The notes under the pieces are model-generated. The model saw only the letters and a list, made by a program, of their open reading frames with translations, was not told the DNA's origin and made no database searches. Shown here one piece after another: positions 1 to 11,476 of a DNA stretch of 64,000 nt. The position numbers and the translations under genes are program-made. Numbering within the stretch: position 1 is the stretch's first letter; every line of letters begins with the position of its first letter. This DNA comes from Cercis canadensis (Eukaryota > Streptophyta > Magnoliopsida > Fabales > Fabaceae), in the NCBI GenBank assembly GCA_003255065.1, contig QAOA01004917.1, positions 1 through 64,000 of the forward strand, read 5' to 3'.

Positions 1-960
1 GCTCCTTCACCATTTAGGTAAGGAAGCCAATACAGAATTTCTACATATAATATGTTGCTTTCCTTTTTTTTATTTTTATTTTTTTGGTTACCGTGCACTG
101 CATTGGGGAAAGGGGAGGGGGAGTACATGGTGGGAATAGAACCCTTGACATCAACCCGTTGGTTCCTATGACCAAAGGAAGTACCAATACACTCACAGAT
201 CATTGGCTTATAATATATTGCTCTCAGTTTGCTGTCTTGTGTACTATTTGCCTTTTTTCTTCAAGTTGTTTGAACATTTTCCAGTTTTTCTCGCTGATAA
301 TATTATGCAATTTGTAAAATAATTTCGTCCTATTATGCTAATTCTAGCTCTTATTCACATCATATATTTTAGATACCAAAATGTAAAAGAAGAAAATGGA
401 TGCAGAGAATACAAGATTAATGCAAGAGCAACTAGCTGCAACAAAGCCCAAGTTTTTTAAGTCAATATTTTGGTTTGGTTTTGATTTTGGGGTTAATTGT
501 AATTTTCAGTTTAAATTTTGGTCGTGGGCCATATTTGAGTCTAGATTTATATTATTTAGGTGTTTTGGAGTCTTATCTTTAAGGCCTAAGTTGTTCCTTA
601 TGGGCTTAGAAGTAGTACTGAGGTGTCAATTCTTATAGAATTAGGGTTCCTGATCCTTGTAGGATAAGTTAGCAGGTCTATTTAAGCTTTTGTAATGCTT
701 CCTTTTTTGAACAGTTTTATGAAGTTTTACGATTAATTGAGGACAGAAGTTTCTCTTCTGATTTTTCTTTTTTTAATAGAAGCCAGCGCTTTTGGCTGAA
801 GAGCGCACCCTGTTGGCAGTGTTTTAGATCTCCTTGCCCTTTCTTTCCTCAAATTATGTCTTGAATCTGGTAGATTTCATTCTATATATGTACTGTATGT
901 TTGGGGTGAAATTAAATCTCACTATCTGCTTTGCTGTTGATTATTCTGATTGTCTTGCAG
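1..960. other. Upstream intron sequence of the THUMP-domain gene
   Basis: No exon with recognisable coding content was found here. The stretch ends in a good 3' splice site (pyrimidine-rich tract, then TTGCAG at 955-960) leading into the first visible exon. The family's conserved N-terminal block ahead of that exon is not found in these 960 bases, so the 5' exon is inferred to lie upstream of the window. Short open frames at 84-317 and 396-638 show no family resemblance. Confidence 0.5.
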
Positions 961-1422
961 TTTTATGAAGAGATAGTTCTGGGGGAAGATTCAGGTGTTA
1001 AAGAGGCATCCAATAAACCTTTAAATACAAAAATTACGTTCTCAAATTCTGACTCTTCTAGTAGTGATGATAATGATGAAAGTGAGGAGGAGGAGGTGGA
1101 GGTGGAGGTGCAGGAGGCAGAAGAGGAAAAGGGGGACAAAAAGCATAAGTCAGATATTTCTAATGATGACAATGGAGCAAGTGGGGAATCAGATCCTGGT
1201 AAAATTGAAGATGTTCATGTGCAGGCAGTAGGAAAAGTTGATGCTAACAAAGGGGACATTGACAATCGTGAGAGTCAAGGAAAGACATCTGATGAGCCCC
1301 TGGTAGAGAAGCAGTACTGCAAATCAGATGCGCCAAAATGTGATTCTAAAGACAAAGAAGAACAGAAATCTATTGATAGGTTAATTGAAGCAGAACTTAA
1401 AGAATTGGGAGACAAGAATAAG
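961..1422 (+). CDS. THUMPD1: THUMPD1-like, exon A (acidic region)
   Basis: 154 codons in phase 0, from TTTTATGAAGAG after the acceptor at 955-960 to ACAAGAATAAG before GTGAGT. It opens [10 protein letters not shown], then has a Ser/Asp/Glu-rich low-complexity stretch and a basic-acidic tail ending [14 protein letters not shown]. An ATG at 931 lies in the intron and is not the start. Confidence 0.8.
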
Positions 1423-4400
1423 GTGAGTTGATTAGACCAATTAGCATTCTATATGCTGATTTCCATGTTTTTATTTAAAAAAATTTGCTAACAGATTTTC
1501 TTCTCATACTTTTCGCTCCATTTAATAATTTTAAAGCCCAATTTGGTTATAGTAGTACTTCTTATATTTCCATACATGTATAAGATTCAGACGCACATGG
1601 TTCATTGTCATGTTCATGTAGCTAATGTTTAAATGTTTTTTTCCCTCTCAAGATGATCAGGCTGAAGTATTTGATGTTACAATAATATACTGGTTCCCCA
1701 ATGTCCCTGATTCTTGCCAATTTTGTCGTTATTATTACCAGGGTTTTAAATTTTCCAGCTATAATGACATATATGCTTTGTGTGTCTCTGTGTGTCTATG
1801 TGTGTATGTGTTAGGAACCCAGCAATTAACTAGAAAATCCAGAGATAGATACCCCAGGAATAGAATAAAGTACTCAGCAGTGTTATTCAATTCAAAGGAT
1901 TAACTACAATGGCCCAGAGCCTCAAGCTCCTCGGAGAAATGAATTCTCTGTCAAAGACTAATACTCAAAAATAACTCCCTTTCTGCTTCCCTATTTTCTT
2001 CCTTAAGTACTACCCCACTCACATGAGCAGCCCCCCTTTTCCTCTAACCGAAAGCCAGCTCAGCCTAACTTATAACAGAATTCTCTTCTGCCCCACTCTT
2101 CTTCCTAACAGAATTTACCTCTGCCCCACTCTTCTGCCTCCTAGTATAGACCTTCCATATTTTGGGCTGGACTCTATCATTGCCGCCCTGTGGAAGCACA
2201 GCCTTGTCCTCAAGGCTGAAAGTTGGGAATTGTTGCTGTAAAACCCCATGTAGTGTCATCCGAGGAGCTTCCTTTCCATTTAACAAGACATTGCCTGATA
2301 GGAATGCCCTCCTTTACAATGTCTCGATTAGCCAAAATTTCTTCAGGTTCTATATTGTCATCCAGTTCGACTTCAAACCCACTAGGCAGCTCTGGTTCAA
2401 CAGAATAATTTCCAATTGCCCTTTTTAATTGGGAAACATGGAAAACTGGGTGAATCTTGGATTGTAGGGGCAGCTTCAATTTGTGAGCTACTGTACCATA
2501 CTTTGCCAAGATCGGATAAGGACCAAAAAATCTAGCAGCCAGTTTTTGATTGATTCTCCGGTGGACAGTTTGTTGTCTATGGGGACGCAGCTTTAAGAAA
2601 ACCCATTCTCCCACTTGATAAGATTGCAGAGTTCTGTGCCTATCAGCAAACCTTTTCATTTGTTCTTGTGCTTTGCTCAGATTGTGTTTGAGCTGTGCTA
2701 ATGCTTCATCTCTGTCACAGAGTTCATTAGCTACTGCCTCCACCTTTGTCTCACTCCGAAGGTACTTAATTAGAGTAGGAGCCTTTCTGCCATAGACAAT
2801 CTCAAAGGGAGAAGAACCCGTAGAAGCATGGTAGGAAGTATTGTACCATAATTCTGCCCAAGACACCCAGTATGCCCAGTTTTTTGGTTGCTCAGAAGCA
2901 AAGCAACGCAAATATGTTTCTAAGCATCTGTTTAATACTTCAGTTTGTCCATCCGTTTCCGGATGATAGGAAGAACTCATTTTTAACATTGTGCCTTGCA
3001 TTCGGAAAAGTTCCCTCCAGAAATTACTCAGAAATAAAGGATCACGGTCGCTGATTATTGACTGTGGGATACCATGAAGCCTAACAATTTCTTTGACAAA
3101 GAGTTCAGCCACAGTCCTGGCTGAATAGGGATGCTTTAACAAAATAAAATGACCGTACTTAGATAGTCGATCGACCACTACTAGGACAGCTTCATAACCT
3201 TTAGATTTGGGAAGGCCCGTTATGAAATCCATAGAAATGTCCTCCCAAATTTGATTTGGCACTTCCAAAGGCTGAAGAAGGCCAGCTGGGGATGTTGCTG
3301 CATATTTCTGTCTTTGGCATATATCACAAGACTTCACAAAGTCTTGGATACATCGTTTCATCCCATACCAATACAGATTGCCTGCCACCCTTCTGTAAGT
3401 GCGCAGAAAACCTGAATGGCCACCAATAGGCGATGAATGAAACTCTTGCAAGAGAAGTTGGATGTGAGGTGAAGTGGCCGGAATGACTAGGCGGTTCAAA
3501 TAAAGCAATACCCCGTGCTGATAGGAAAAACCCGGATGAGAAGTTCCGGAATGACTAGGCGATTCTTATAAAGCAATACCCCTTGCTGATAAGAAAAACC
3601 CGGATGAGAAGTAGGATTTTCTTGCAGGTCAGAAATGACCTGTTTAAGATGTGGGTCCAGCTGAACCTCCTGAGCAACAAGGTCACCATCCATCCAAACC
3701 GGAGAGGAGATTACAGCATGTAACTCGGTAGACTCATGAAGGCGAGATAAGGCATCAGCCGCCTTATTATCCGGACCAGGCTTGTAGATTACTTGGAAGC
3801 GATAACCTAACAGTTTGGCCATCCATGACTGCTGATTAGTAGTAGTTATTTTCTGCTGTAGCAAGTGTTTCAAACTTCGCTGATCAGTGTAAATAACAAA
3901 AGCTCTCCCTAATAGGTAGTGTCTCCAATGTTGAACTGCAAGGACCAAGGCCATGAGTTCTTTGTCATAAGCTGACTTAGATGCATGGCTGCTGGAGAAA
4001 GCCTTGCTGAAATACGCAACTGGCTTGCGATTTTGCATCAAAACTGCTCCAATCCCCGTGCCCGAAGCGTCACACTCGATTTCGAAGGGTCTTGCGAAAT
4101 CTGGAAGAGCCAACACGGGAGAAGTGGTCATAATCTTCTTAAGGTGCAGAAAAGCTTCTAATGCTGCTGGTCCCCACTGAAAATTGTCTTTCTTGGTTAG
4201 TTCAGTAAGAGGCTTTGCAATTTGACCATAGCCAACCACAAATTTCCGATAATAACCTGTCAACCCCAAGAAACCTCGAACTCCTTTGACAGTTTTAGGG
4301 ACTGGCCAATTGATTATTGCTTGTATCTTGGCAGGGTCAGCAGCAACTCCCTTACCAGAAATAACATGCCCAAGATACTCCACCGCCACTCTACCAAAAC

Positions 4401-7400
4401 TGCATTTTTTTCTGTTTACCACAAATTGATGTCTGGACAGAATCTCAAGAACAACTTCAAGATGCCTTAGATGAGTTTTCCAGTCCCCACTATAAATCAG
4501 AATGTCATCGAAAAATACCAGCACAAATTTCCTTAGAAGAGGACGAAACAAATCATTCATCACTGCTTGAAAGGTAGCCGGAGCATTAGTGAGCCCAAAC
4601 GGCATGACTAGAAACTCATAATGTCCATTGTGAGTGCGGAAAGCAGTTTTCGAAACATCAGCCTCATGAACCCGTATTTGGTGAAATCCTGATTTTAAAT
4701 CCAGCTTAGTAAAATAACAGGCCCCATAGAGCTCATCTAGGAGCTCATCTACTATGGGTATGGGATATTTGTCAGGGATAGTCACCCTATTCAAAGCTCT
4801 ATAGTCAACGCATAATCTCCAAGTGCTGTCCTTCTTCTTAACTAGAAGTGCTGGACTAGAAAAAGGGCTAGAGCTAGGTTGAATGATACCTGAATGGAGC
4901 ATTTCAGTCACTTGCCTTTCGATTTCTTCTTTATGGTGGTGAGGATATCTATAGGGCCTAACATTGACTGGTCCCTGTCCTTCCTCCAGTGCAATAGAGT
5001 GCACACACTAGAGCTAGGTTGAATGATACCTGAATGGAGCATTTCAGTCACTTTCCTTTCGATTTCTTCTTTATGGTGGTGAGGATATCTATAGGGTCTG
5101 ACATTGACTGGTCCCTGTCCTTCCTCCAGTGCAATAGAGTGCACACAATTTCTCTTTGGAGGAAGCCCCTTTTTAGCAAGAAAAACAGCTTCGAATTTGT
5201 TCATCAAGATTGACAATTCTTGTTGTTGTTGTCTTGTGAATGTATCTTGCTCCTCAGCTTCTAAAGCAATAAAAGTATTAGTCCACCTAATTCCCCCTGC
5301 TTCAAAATAATTTGCCTCCAAAAAGCTGTGTAATGAGGTTGGGTTATGGAAACCAGATTGATTGCTCCTGGATGTCGCCAAGTTTCCAGGATTGCCTTGC
5401 AACATGACCTTCCGCCCTTGTAATTGAAACTCCATAGTCATGTCCTGCCAGTCCATCAACACTTTCCCCAGTGTCTTCAACCAATCCACTCCCAAAATGA
5501 TATCCATTCCTCCTAAGTCCAAGACATAGGCATCAATCTGAATTTCGAAATTTCCAAATTGAAGGGTCAAACCGGAACACTTCCCTTGGGCAATTACTCT
5601 ATGCCCATCTCCCAGTCGAATTCCCAATCTCACTGTAGATTGCACCAGCAGTCCCAAAGCTTGTGTTAATTCAGTAGAGATGAAATTGTGAGATGCTCCA
5701 CTGTCAATTAACGCTACAACAGTCACCCCTTGTAACACCCCACCTAGTCGCATAGTCTTTGTCCCTGTATGGTCATCCTCGGCTCTGCCGAATAATCCCA
5801 TCGTTTTGCATTCGACTTCCTCTTCTTCCTCTGAATCTTCTATTTCCATCGCAACAATATCACCCTCCGAATTCACGACTTCGTTTTCGCCCAAAACCAG
5901 AAGTCGGAGCTGCTTATCGGCGCATTGGTGGAGTGGGTGATACTTCTCCCCACAGCGGAAACACAGTCCTTTAGTTCTGCGCTCCATAAGCTCCGGGTAT
6001 GATATATGGCGGAGTCCCTTGGCTTTTTCCGGCAGTCCTCGGCGATCTCCATCACTCCGACGAGGAGGAATGTTCGAAGATGGAGAAGGAATTTTGCTCG
6101 ATGCGTGACCCGACAGATGCGACCCAGATGGATAACGGGTTCGACCCGAATTCCACCCATCGGAGTTAGCAGGCTGGCCCACAACCGGAGCCCAACCCAA
6201 GTCCCTTTGAACCGGGTAGGAACGCGATCCATTTCTAGGAACAGAGTCGCGATTGTTCTGTCCCCAAATTCGTCCCCTAAATTGATTTTCTCCCACATCA
6301 TCTTCTCCGGCCAGCTCCTCTTCAATGTCTTTTGCCATTTTCATTAGTTGCAGACGAGAGGAAGGGTTTAGAGTGCGTACACGACGTCGGATAATTGGTC
6401 TTAGGCCACTCATGAAGTAACCGACGTATTGTTCCTCTGGTAACCTGCCTACTTGGGATGATATCAGTTCGAATTTCTCAATATAATCCTCTACAGCTCC
6501 TGTTTGTTTCAAGGCAGAGAGTTCCTCAAAAGGATTCTCAAACTTTCGACCCCCATAACGAGCAATCAGTGCTCTCTTCAGCTTTTCCCAAGTCAGATTA
6601 TCCTCCGTCTCATATAAGAGATTGAACCAGTGAATAGTAGATCCTTCCATACTGAGCCTTGAGAGCTTGAGCTTGACCTCATCTGAGGTGTTTTGAACTT
6701 CGAAATAAATTTCTGCTCTGGTAATCCACCCAACAGGATCGATGCCGTTAAACATAGGTAGCTCAACCTTTCTTACTGACATTCTGTATTCATCTAAGGA
6801 ATCCTCATGCCCATCATCAACTCGATGGTGATGAGGAGGCACGGAGGTTTTCTCCCCTGAAGTAGAGGAAATCCCCGTTAGCATTTTACCCACCTCCTGA
6901 AGCAAAGAATGCTGCATGTCTCTCAAGGCAGACTTGAAAGAAGATTGCATTTCGCCCATTCCCACCCTTAGTGATGCCAATTCAGCCTCAACAACATCCA
7001 CTCTATCTGACATTTTTGGTGACATGAACTAACTCTAGGAATTTCTAGGGAATTGACTTATCTTTCCCCTAGTGAATTTTGAATCCGGCAGGTCGGACCA
7101 AATTGTTAGGAACCCAGAAATTAACTAGAAAATCCAGAGATAGATACCCCAGGAATAGAATAAAATACTCAGCAGTGTTATTCAATTCAAAGGATTAACT
7201 ACAATGGCCCAGAGCCTCAAGCTCCTCAGAGAAATGAATTCTCTGTCAAAGACTAATACTCAAAAATAACTCCCTTTCTGCTTCCCTATTTTCTTCCTTA
7301 AATACTACCCCACTCACATGAGCAGCCCCCCTTTTCCTCTAACCGAAAGCCAGCTCAGCCTAACTTATAACAGAATTCTCTTCTGCCCCACTCTTCTTCC

Positions 7401-10400
7401 TAACAGAATTTACCTCTGCCCCACTCTTCTGCCTCCTAGTATAGACCTTCCATATTTTGGGCTGGACTCTATCAGTATGTGTCTTTGTGGCTACTAGCTT
7501 TCACTGTTCCTGATTGGGGTAGGGTTCCAAAGGTCATTAGATAGAAATCAAACATAACATAAAGGATCCAGCAAACACAAAATGTCATAATAAGTTAACT
7601 AGATCCAAGATATAACAAATGAATCATTTCAGCAAAGCATAAAGGATTAAACTACCCCTACTTCCTAATTGACTATTGGACTAATGACCATGAACTACCA
7701 AGGATACTTTTTCTAGGAGATAAAATATCATTCCCATTTTTCTCTTTCACATTATAAATGCTATCTTGCCTCTTTGTTTGGCAACTACTGCCTGGTGCTG
7801 AGTATCATTTTTGTTATTGAAATGATATCGTTATTTTAATATTCCTAACATCTCTAGGATATTGGAATAATGGGTCAAAACCATGAAAGATAACCATTGT
7901 ATACCAGGGTTCAGAAACTCCTGCAATAGCTAGAAATCAGCGTCTTATTTTCTTATAGCATACTCTAGTCTCTTATTTAACACTGTAGAACTTAAGACAG
8001 GATCTCCATTCTTATGCTGTAGTACTTTCAAAATCAGTATGTTTGGTCCTCTCATGAAACACTGGACTGGAAGCAATGTGTAAAGCTGTCTGATTATCAC
8101 AAATAAGCTTCATTAGGCCTGGTTCACAGAATTTAATCTCTTGAAGTGTGTGCTTAAACGATATAAGTTCACATGTTCCTTTAGCCATTGCTCTGCAGTG
8201 GATAGGGCCACCTGACCCTACATCTTGCTTTTCCATGAAATCAAGTTCCCTCCAATGAGGACAACTTTCAGACATGAAGTGTCTGTCATAAGAGCAACCT
8301 GCCCAATCAGCATCTGTATAGCCCCAATTTTCTGTATGCCTCTTATCTTCATAGAGCAGCCCTTTTCCTGGTGCTCTTCTAATATATATATATGAGGATC
8401 CAAACTTCAGCATCCCAATAAGTATCACACAGAGAGTCTAACGATATATCTATCCATGTACTGTGAGGTAGTTTACCTACCCTACCAAGATCTGATAAAT
8501 GGCTCCCCTTGTCCTGGTAGGAGTTTGACATTAGGAGCAATTGGAGTGTCAACGTGTCTACAAGTAGTCCATGCTTATGGCTAATGTTAAGCAGTGATGG
8601 GCTAGGACTTTATATTCATCAATCTTAGCAGTAAATTTTATGTTGTAGAGAAACTATATATTTAGTTCTTAAATTTAATGTTTTTCTTCCTCTTCACTTT
8701 TCATCTTTCATTTGTGTATGTTTGGCTGTTTTTACAGAGAAGCTTTGTCAAACTTGATTCGGGTTGTAATGGTGTTGTGTTTATTCAAATGAGAAAGAAA
8801 GGTGGAGTAATAGGCCCCAAAGATATAGTCCAGCACATGGTGACATCTGCAGCATCAACAAGGAAACATATGTCAAGGTAAAATTATGGTCACTTTTGGT
8901 TACATTATAAATACTATGTAAAGCACATGACAACAAAAATACTGATGTGGTGTTTTTGTATAACATTCATAACTACATCTAGGTTCATTTTGAGAATTTT
9001 GCCAATTGAAGTGTCATGCTATGCTTCAGAAGAGGAAATCTCAAAAGCAGTGAAGCCTCTTGTGGAACGCTATTTTCCAGTGGAAACTCAAAATCCACAA
9101 AAGGTAACACCATGCATTAGTATCTGGAAGCCGGTTTTACATTGTCGATGCTGCTAATAATTACATTGTCAAACTAACAAAAGTTGGATAGATATAATTG
9201 TACTAAATTAAGTTGAAATCTGGTAAGTATATTTTGGTTACCACTGTATGTTTTATGACAAGAGGAGTACAATTTCAGGCTTCATGGAAAGCTCATTTCA
9301 CAGAGTTTATGGTTGTGAATGCAATTTCCTGCAATCAGTGTAGATTGTCCCAGTTGTTTACTATCTTAGATGTAATTTGTCTCATGAGAAACAAATGTTA
9401 TTTACAAAATTGACCACAGTGGTACCTTTTAGTCTATCTCAAAACTAATGTGGAAGAAGGGAACTGTTGAGTTCTCATGCCATTTGATTGATTAAACCAA
9501 TTAATTTTGGATGAATTCGCTGCATTATGCTATTGATGGTTGACATGGTTACTAGCTTGAATAGATTTTATATGCAGTTTGCTGTACTGTATGAAGCCCG
9601 TGCAAATAGTGGGATTGACCGGATGAAAATCATTGACGCAATTGCAAAATCTGTTCCTGGATCACATAAAGTTGACCTTAATCATCCGGAGAAAACCATA
9701 GTAGTTGAAATTATCAAGGTAAGAAAGCCATATTCTTGGTGGAATAGTTTTTAAATGGTATGTTCACCTAGGAAGTCATTTCTTTTGCCCCCATTGATTA
9801 GGATCCATCTAGTCTTGCTAAGATACATACATACATACATATATATCTTCCCTCTGGACAGAGTTTAGATTTATCTAGCAGCAGGAATTTTATTGAATGT
9901 TTTTCTTTGAAGTCCCAACTTATATTTTTTTTTTTTTTTTTAAATTTTTTAATTATTTATCTTTTCGAATTGTCTGTTATTATATTTACCTGCTCGATTG
10001 TCATACTAAGCCCTGATCTTATCTCTACTTAAGTTTAAAATTTTAAGAAAATTATCATTTTAATCCCCAAAAGATTTCTGGGTTGCCACTTTAATCCCTC
10101 AGAATATTTGTGCCAAATTAGTCCTTGAAAGACTAGATTCTTACCAAGTTAGTCCACTGTTAAATCCATCAGTTACGATTTAACAGAATTGCTGATGTGG
10201 CAAGTTAAGCTGCCATTAACTGCTTATGTGGACTATTTTCTGCTGACATATACATACATGTCTCATACTAGTCTAGATAAAATAAAAATAAATCATGTAA
10301 ATTCCAAAGAAGTCCCTAAATTTACATGAAATGGTGCCATTTGTGATGCTGGGGAGCGAAACAATATTAAAGGCATAAATACAGTGCGTTTAGAGAGAGC

Positions 10401-11476
10401 ACCCTAGCCAGCTTGTTCTTTTCCACCTCGGTTGCACTTGAGTCTCGACATCCACCTTTGGCCTCCATCTCTCTCTCCCGGACTCGCCATTTTGTCTCCA
10501 TGGCCATGGCCATAACCACCCCCAATCACAACTTCCACAGACACGGCTCCTTTTCTCCATTTTTGTGCTCTATCCCTCACTAGCACTCTCGCACAGCACT
10601 GCCATGGTAACAAGAAGACCCAACACCACTCACAGACCCACACCCTAGCACCATCACCACCACTTCAAGCTTCACCGAATTACAGTCACCTTACAACTAG
10701 CCTCAATCGAAGCCATTGTGCAGCAGCTTCAGACTGCAACAGAAGATGCATAACCCCTTTATTTTAAATCAACTGGTAGCTTCTGATTTTGTTCTGGATT
10801 CTGATGACTTGTAGACGATAGGTCTTTTGCAGTTATCTTGTTAGTTTTTTTATATTGAGGAGGTAAATTTCGTGTACTGAATGTGATTTCTGTCCATATG
10901 TTTTTCTAGGTGCTGGTTTAACTCAGGTTCTGTTTCAGAGTTTAGGGACATTTTAGTAATTCAGGATTTTTTTTTTTTTAATTGTTTTGTGGACTGATAT
11001 GGGACAGGCCTGCACATGTCAGCACAAAACAGTCCACACACTTAACGGCTACTTTAATGTGTCATGTCAGCAAATCTGTTAAGTCCTAACTATGGGCAAA
11101 AAGAATCTTCAAGAGACTAAAGTGGCAAACCAAAATACTTTCCAGGACCAAAATGATAGTATTTTCTAAAATTTTCTTCCTTTATCCCTTACTTTTTGGA
11201 GATTTACTGTGTCACGCCTCTAAGTCCTCCCACCCCAAACAAAGTCGTAAGTATATACACTGCTCTACTGTTTTTTTTGGAACAAACACCTCTGCAATGC
11301 TTTATTTTTGCAGCACAGTTTGCTATTTGACACTAGAGTGTTTCTGTAATGTAGTTTGTCAAAGGACTGACACATCATTTTCCTTTTGTCAGACTGTATG
11401 TTTGATTGGGGTCGTTGAAAAATATAAGGAACTTGCCAAGTACAATCTCAGGCAGTTGACATCACCAAAAGCTTGA
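961..11476 (+). CDS. THUMPD1: THUMP domain-containing protein, THUMPD1/Tan1 family (3' five exons, gene partial at 5' end)
   Basis: Five exons can be joined without breaking frame: 961-1422, 8738-8877, 8983-9103, 9578-9718 and 11393-11476 (stop TGA 11474-11476). All four introns are GT-AG with phases 0, 2, 0, 0. The first visible exon is very acidic with Ser/Glu runs, as in this family. The later exons spell a THUMP fold, including the blocks [27 protein letters not shown] and KYNLRQL near the C-terminus. Family knowledge: Tan1/THUMPD1 is the RNA-binding adaptor that lets the Kre33/NAT10 acetyltransferase make N4-acetylcytidine in tRNA-Ser and tRNA-Leu. The N-terminal exon is outside the window. 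Introns 1 (7315 bp) and 4 (1674 bp) are enlarged by transposons, yet the exons look intact, so the gene is probably functional. Confidence 0.85.
1423..1808. other. Intron sequence ahead of the chromovirus insertion
   Basis: AT-rich intron with a short TGTG/TATG microsatellite at about 1776-1810. The element's target site GTATG (1804-1808) lies in it. No gene seen. Confidence 0.5.
1809..2179 (-). repeat. 3' LTR of the intronic chromovirus
   Basis: 371 bp, direct repeat of 7104-7474 and directly adjoining the GTATG duplication at 1804-1808. In element orientation it follows the end of the chromodomain reading and a weak purine tract (AGGGCGGCAA). Confidence 0.92.
2210..3508 (-). CDS. Chromovirus integrase with C-terminal chromodomain (fragment of pol)
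   Basis: 432 codons. The zinc-binding region ends CDICQRQKY. The catalytic core has [20 protein letters not shown] and [13 protein letters not shown], giving D, D and E. A chromodomain lies near residues 375-425 ([17 protein letters not shown]). The chromodomain end continues in another frame around 2240 ([12 protein letters not shown]), so a small frameshift is likely. Chromodomains are known to steer chromovirus integration toward particular chromatin marks. Confidence 0.85.
   Translation of the reverse strand: MLYLNRLVIPATSPHIQLLLQEFHSSPIGGHSGFLRTYRRVAGNLYWYGMKRCIQDFVKSCDICQRQKYAATSPAGLLQPLEVPNQIWEDISMDFITGLPKSKGYEAVLVVVDRLSKYGHFILLKHPYSARTVAELFVKEIVRLHGIPQSIISDRDPLFLSNFWRELFRMQGTMLKMSSSYHPETDGQTEVLNRCLETYLRCFASEQPKNWAYWVSWAELWYNTSYHASTGSSPFEIVYGRKAPTLIKYLRSETKVEAVANELCDRDEALAQLKHNLSKAQEQMKRFADRHRTLQSYQVGEWVFLKLRPHRQQTVHRRINQKLAARFFGPYPILAKYGTVAHKLKLPLQSKIHPVFHVSQLKRAIGNYSVEPELPSGFEVELDDNIEPEEILANRDIVKEGIPIRQCLVKWKGSSSDDTTWGFTATIPNFQP
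3478..3613. repeat. 68-bp tandem duplication inside pol
   Basis: Two copies with a 68-bp period (GAATGACTAG at 3481 and 3549), about 90% alike by eye. 68 is not a multiple of three. It separates the RNase H frame from the integrase frame. Confidence 0.85.
3496..5004 (-). CDS. Chromovirus reverse transcriptase and RNase H (fragment of pol)
   Basis: 502 codons. RT is recognisable by [22 protein letters not shown] and the catalytic box FFDDILIYS. RNase H follows with [16 protein letters not shown] and [16 protein letters not shown]. The N-terminal 40 or so residues repeat the end of the preceding frame because of the 140-bp duplication. The frame ends where a second, 68-bp duplication (about 3478-3613) shifts it. 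It was one continuous polyprotein before these events. Confidence 0.85.
   Translation of the reverse strand: MHSIALEEGQGPVNVRPYRYPHHHKEEIERQVTEMLHSGIIQPSSSPFSSPALLVKKKDSTWRLCVDYRALNRVTIPDKYPIPIVDELLDELYGACYFTKLDLKSGFHQIRVHEADVSKTAFRTHNGHYEFLVMPFGLTNAPATFQAVMNDLFRPLLRKFVLVFFDDILIYSGDWKTHLRHLEVVLEILSRHQFVVNRKKCSFGRVAVEYLGHVISGKGVAADPAKIQAIINWPVPKTVKGVRGFLGLTGYYRKFVVGYGQIAKPLTELTKKDNFQWGPAALEAFLHLKKIMTTSPVLALPDFARPFEIECDASGTGIGAVLMQNRKPVAYFSKAFSSSHASKSAYDKELMALVLAVQHWRHYLLGRAFVIYTDQRSLKHLLQQKITTTNQQSWMAKLLGYRFQVIYKPGPDNKAADALSRLHESTELHAVISSPVWMDGDLVAQEVQLDPHLKQVISDLQENPTSHPGFSYQQGVLLYKNRLVIPELLIRVFPISTGYCFI
4869..5147. repeat. 140-bp tandem duplication inside pol
   Basis: Two direct copies with a 140-bp period (compare GAGCTAGGTT at 4871 and 5011). 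They differ at a few bases. 140 is not a multiple of three, so pol is shifted out of frame at the protease/RT junction. Confidence 0.88.
4908..7025 (-). CDS. Chromovirus gag-protease-RT start (705-codon frame)
   Basis: Structural and early pol part of the element's polyprotein. A coiled-coil-like N-terminus is followed by the gag core ([17 protein letters not shown]), a single CCHC knuckle [14 protein letters not shown] near residue 353, and the aspartic protease motif [13 protein letters not shown] near residue 440. A conserved strand [10 protein letters not shown] follows. The frame runs into the first RT residues and is then lost, because a 140-bp tandem duplication (about 4869-5147) shifts frame. 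Start chosen at 7025, the first ATG after the leader. Acts in the particle that copies the element. Confidence 0.85.
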   Translation of the reverse strand: MSPKMSDRVDVVEAELASLRVGMGEMQSSFKSALRDMQHSLLQEVGKMLTGISSTSGEKTSVPPHHHRVDDGHEDSLDEYRMSVRKVELPMFNGIDPVGWITRAEIYFEVQNTSDEVKLKLSRLSMEGSTIHWFNLLYETEDNLTWEKLKRALIARYGGRKFENPFEELSALKQTGAVEDYIEKFELISSQVGRLPEEQYVGYFMSGLRPIIRRRVRTLNPSSRLQLMKMAKDIEEELAGEDDVGENQFRGRIWGQNNRDSVPRNGSRSYPVQRDLGWAPVVGQPANSDGWNSGRTRYPSGSHLSGHASSKIPSPSSNIPPRRSDGDRRGLPEKAKGLRHISYPELMERRTKGLCFRCGEKYHPLHQCADKQLRLLVLGENEVVNSEGDIVAMEIEDSEEEEEVECKTMGLFGRAEDDHTGTKTMRLGGVLQGVTVVALIDSGASHNFISTELTQALGLLVQSTVRLGIRLGDGHRVIAQGKCSGLTLQFGNFEIQIDAYVLDLGGMDIILGVDWLKTLGKVLMDWQDMTMEFQLQGRKVMLQGNPGNLATSRSNQSGFHNPTSLHSFLEANYFEAGGIRWTNTFIALEAEEQDTFTRQQQQELSILMNKFEAVFLAKKGLPPKRNCVHSIALEEGQGPVNVRPYRYPHHHKEEIERKVTEMLHSGIIQPSSSVCTLLHWRKDRDQSMLGPIDILTTIKKKSKGK
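7081..7100 (-). other. Primer binding site of the intronic chromovirus
   Basis: Three bases inside the 5' LTR, the - strand reads TGGTCCGACCTGCCGGATTC. The leading TGG is what pairs with the CCA end of a tRNA. I do not recognise which tRNA; it is not the usual initiator-Met site. Confidence 0.6.
7104..7474 (-). repeat. 5' LTR of the intronic chromovirus
   Basis: 371 bp, same ends as the 1809 copy, followed by GTATG at 7475-7479. Three of the four differences from the other LTR are G here changed to A or the reverse. Confidence 0.92.
7480..8011. other. Intron sequence between the chromovirus and the Copia remnant
   Basis: AT-rich, no coding frame or repeat recognised. Confidence 0.4.
8012..8520 (-). 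pseudogene. Copia pol C-terminal (RNase H) remnant
   Basis: The - strand gives a degenerate Copia RNase H end: YTDADWAGC, then in another frame [11 protein letters not shown], followed by [20 protein letters not shown]. These are the standard Copia blocks around the second RNase H aspartate and the terminal HERTKH motif. Several frame changes are needed within 0.5 kb. No LTR was found next to it, so it is an old internal fragment left in the host intron. Confidence 0.75.
8738..8877 (+). CDS. THUMPD1: THUMPD1-like, exon B
   Basis: 140 bp between TTTTTACAG and GTAAAATT, encoding [20 protein letters not shown] and onward. It ends in phase 2, with the split Arg codon completed by exon C. The 7.3-kb intron before it holds a whole retrotransposon and a Copia fragment. 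Confidence 0.8.
8983..9103 (+). CDS. THUMPD1: THUMPD1-like, exon C (start of THUMP fold)
   Basis: 121 bp between ATCTAG and GTAACACC. It contains the conserved [15 protein letters not shown] block and the helix [12 protein letters not shown]. It ends NPQK in phase 0. Confidence 0.82.
9578..9718 (+). CDS. THUMPD1: THUMPD1-like, exon D (THUMP core)
   Basis: 47 codons between TATGCAG and GTAAGAAA, phase 0 at both ends. It carries [15 protein letters not shown] and the [17 protein letters not shown] strand, the most diagnostic part of the family. Confidence 0.85.
10037..11175. mobile_element. Long-TIR (Mutator-like) non-autonomous element in the last intron
   Basis: The left arm (about 10037-10265) and the reverse complement of the right arm (about 10985-11175) share a long ordered series of blocks: AAAATTTTA, ATCATTTT, GCCACTTTA, ACAGAATTGCTGA and TGTGGACT. 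The body between them (about 10380-10760) is distinctly GC-rich. Arms of about 200 bp without an own gene suggest a Mutator-like element, possibly a Pack-MULE. I could not define a 9-bp target duplication, so the exact ends and the superfamily are uncertain. Confidence 0.55.
11393..11476 (+). CDS. THUMPD1: THUMPD1-like, last exon
   Basis: 28 codons including TGA, after the acceptor CTTTTGTCAG. It encodes [20 protein letters not shown] and a short tail. The exon lies about 220 bp after the right arm of the TIR element in the preceding intron. Confidence 0.8.
   Translation, partial: TVCLIGVVEKYKELAKYNLRQLTSPKA

Larger units (their letters stand above)
1804..7479 (-). mobile_element. Complete chromovirus-type Ty3/gypsy LTR retrotransposon in a host intron
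   Basis: The element proper is 1809-7474, flanked by the 5-bp duplication GTATG at 1804-1808 and 7475-7479. Both LTRs are 371 bp, start TGTTAGG and end CTATCA on the + strand, and I count four substitutions between them. That implies a young insertion, well under one million years at commonly used plant rates (inference). Coding sequence is on the - strand, opposite to the host gene. Order in sense: LTR, primer site, gag with CCHC, protease, RT, RNase H, integrase, chromodomain, LTR. The pol frame is broken at two internal tandem duplications, so this copy is not autonomous now. Confidence 0.93.

Noticed and set aside
931..960. ATG at 931 as start of the THUMP-domain gene
   Set aside because: The 30 bases before 961 are a classic pyrimidine tract and AG acceptor, and the family needs an N-terminal exon upstream.
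963..1172. Serine-rich open frame on the - strand
   Set aside because: It is the mirror of the acidic Glu/Asp/Ser codons of exon A.
10404..10643. 79-codon - strand frame in the GC-rich intron block
   Set aside because: No family resemblance; GC-rich DNA gives long frames by chance. The + strand reading is at least as plausible.
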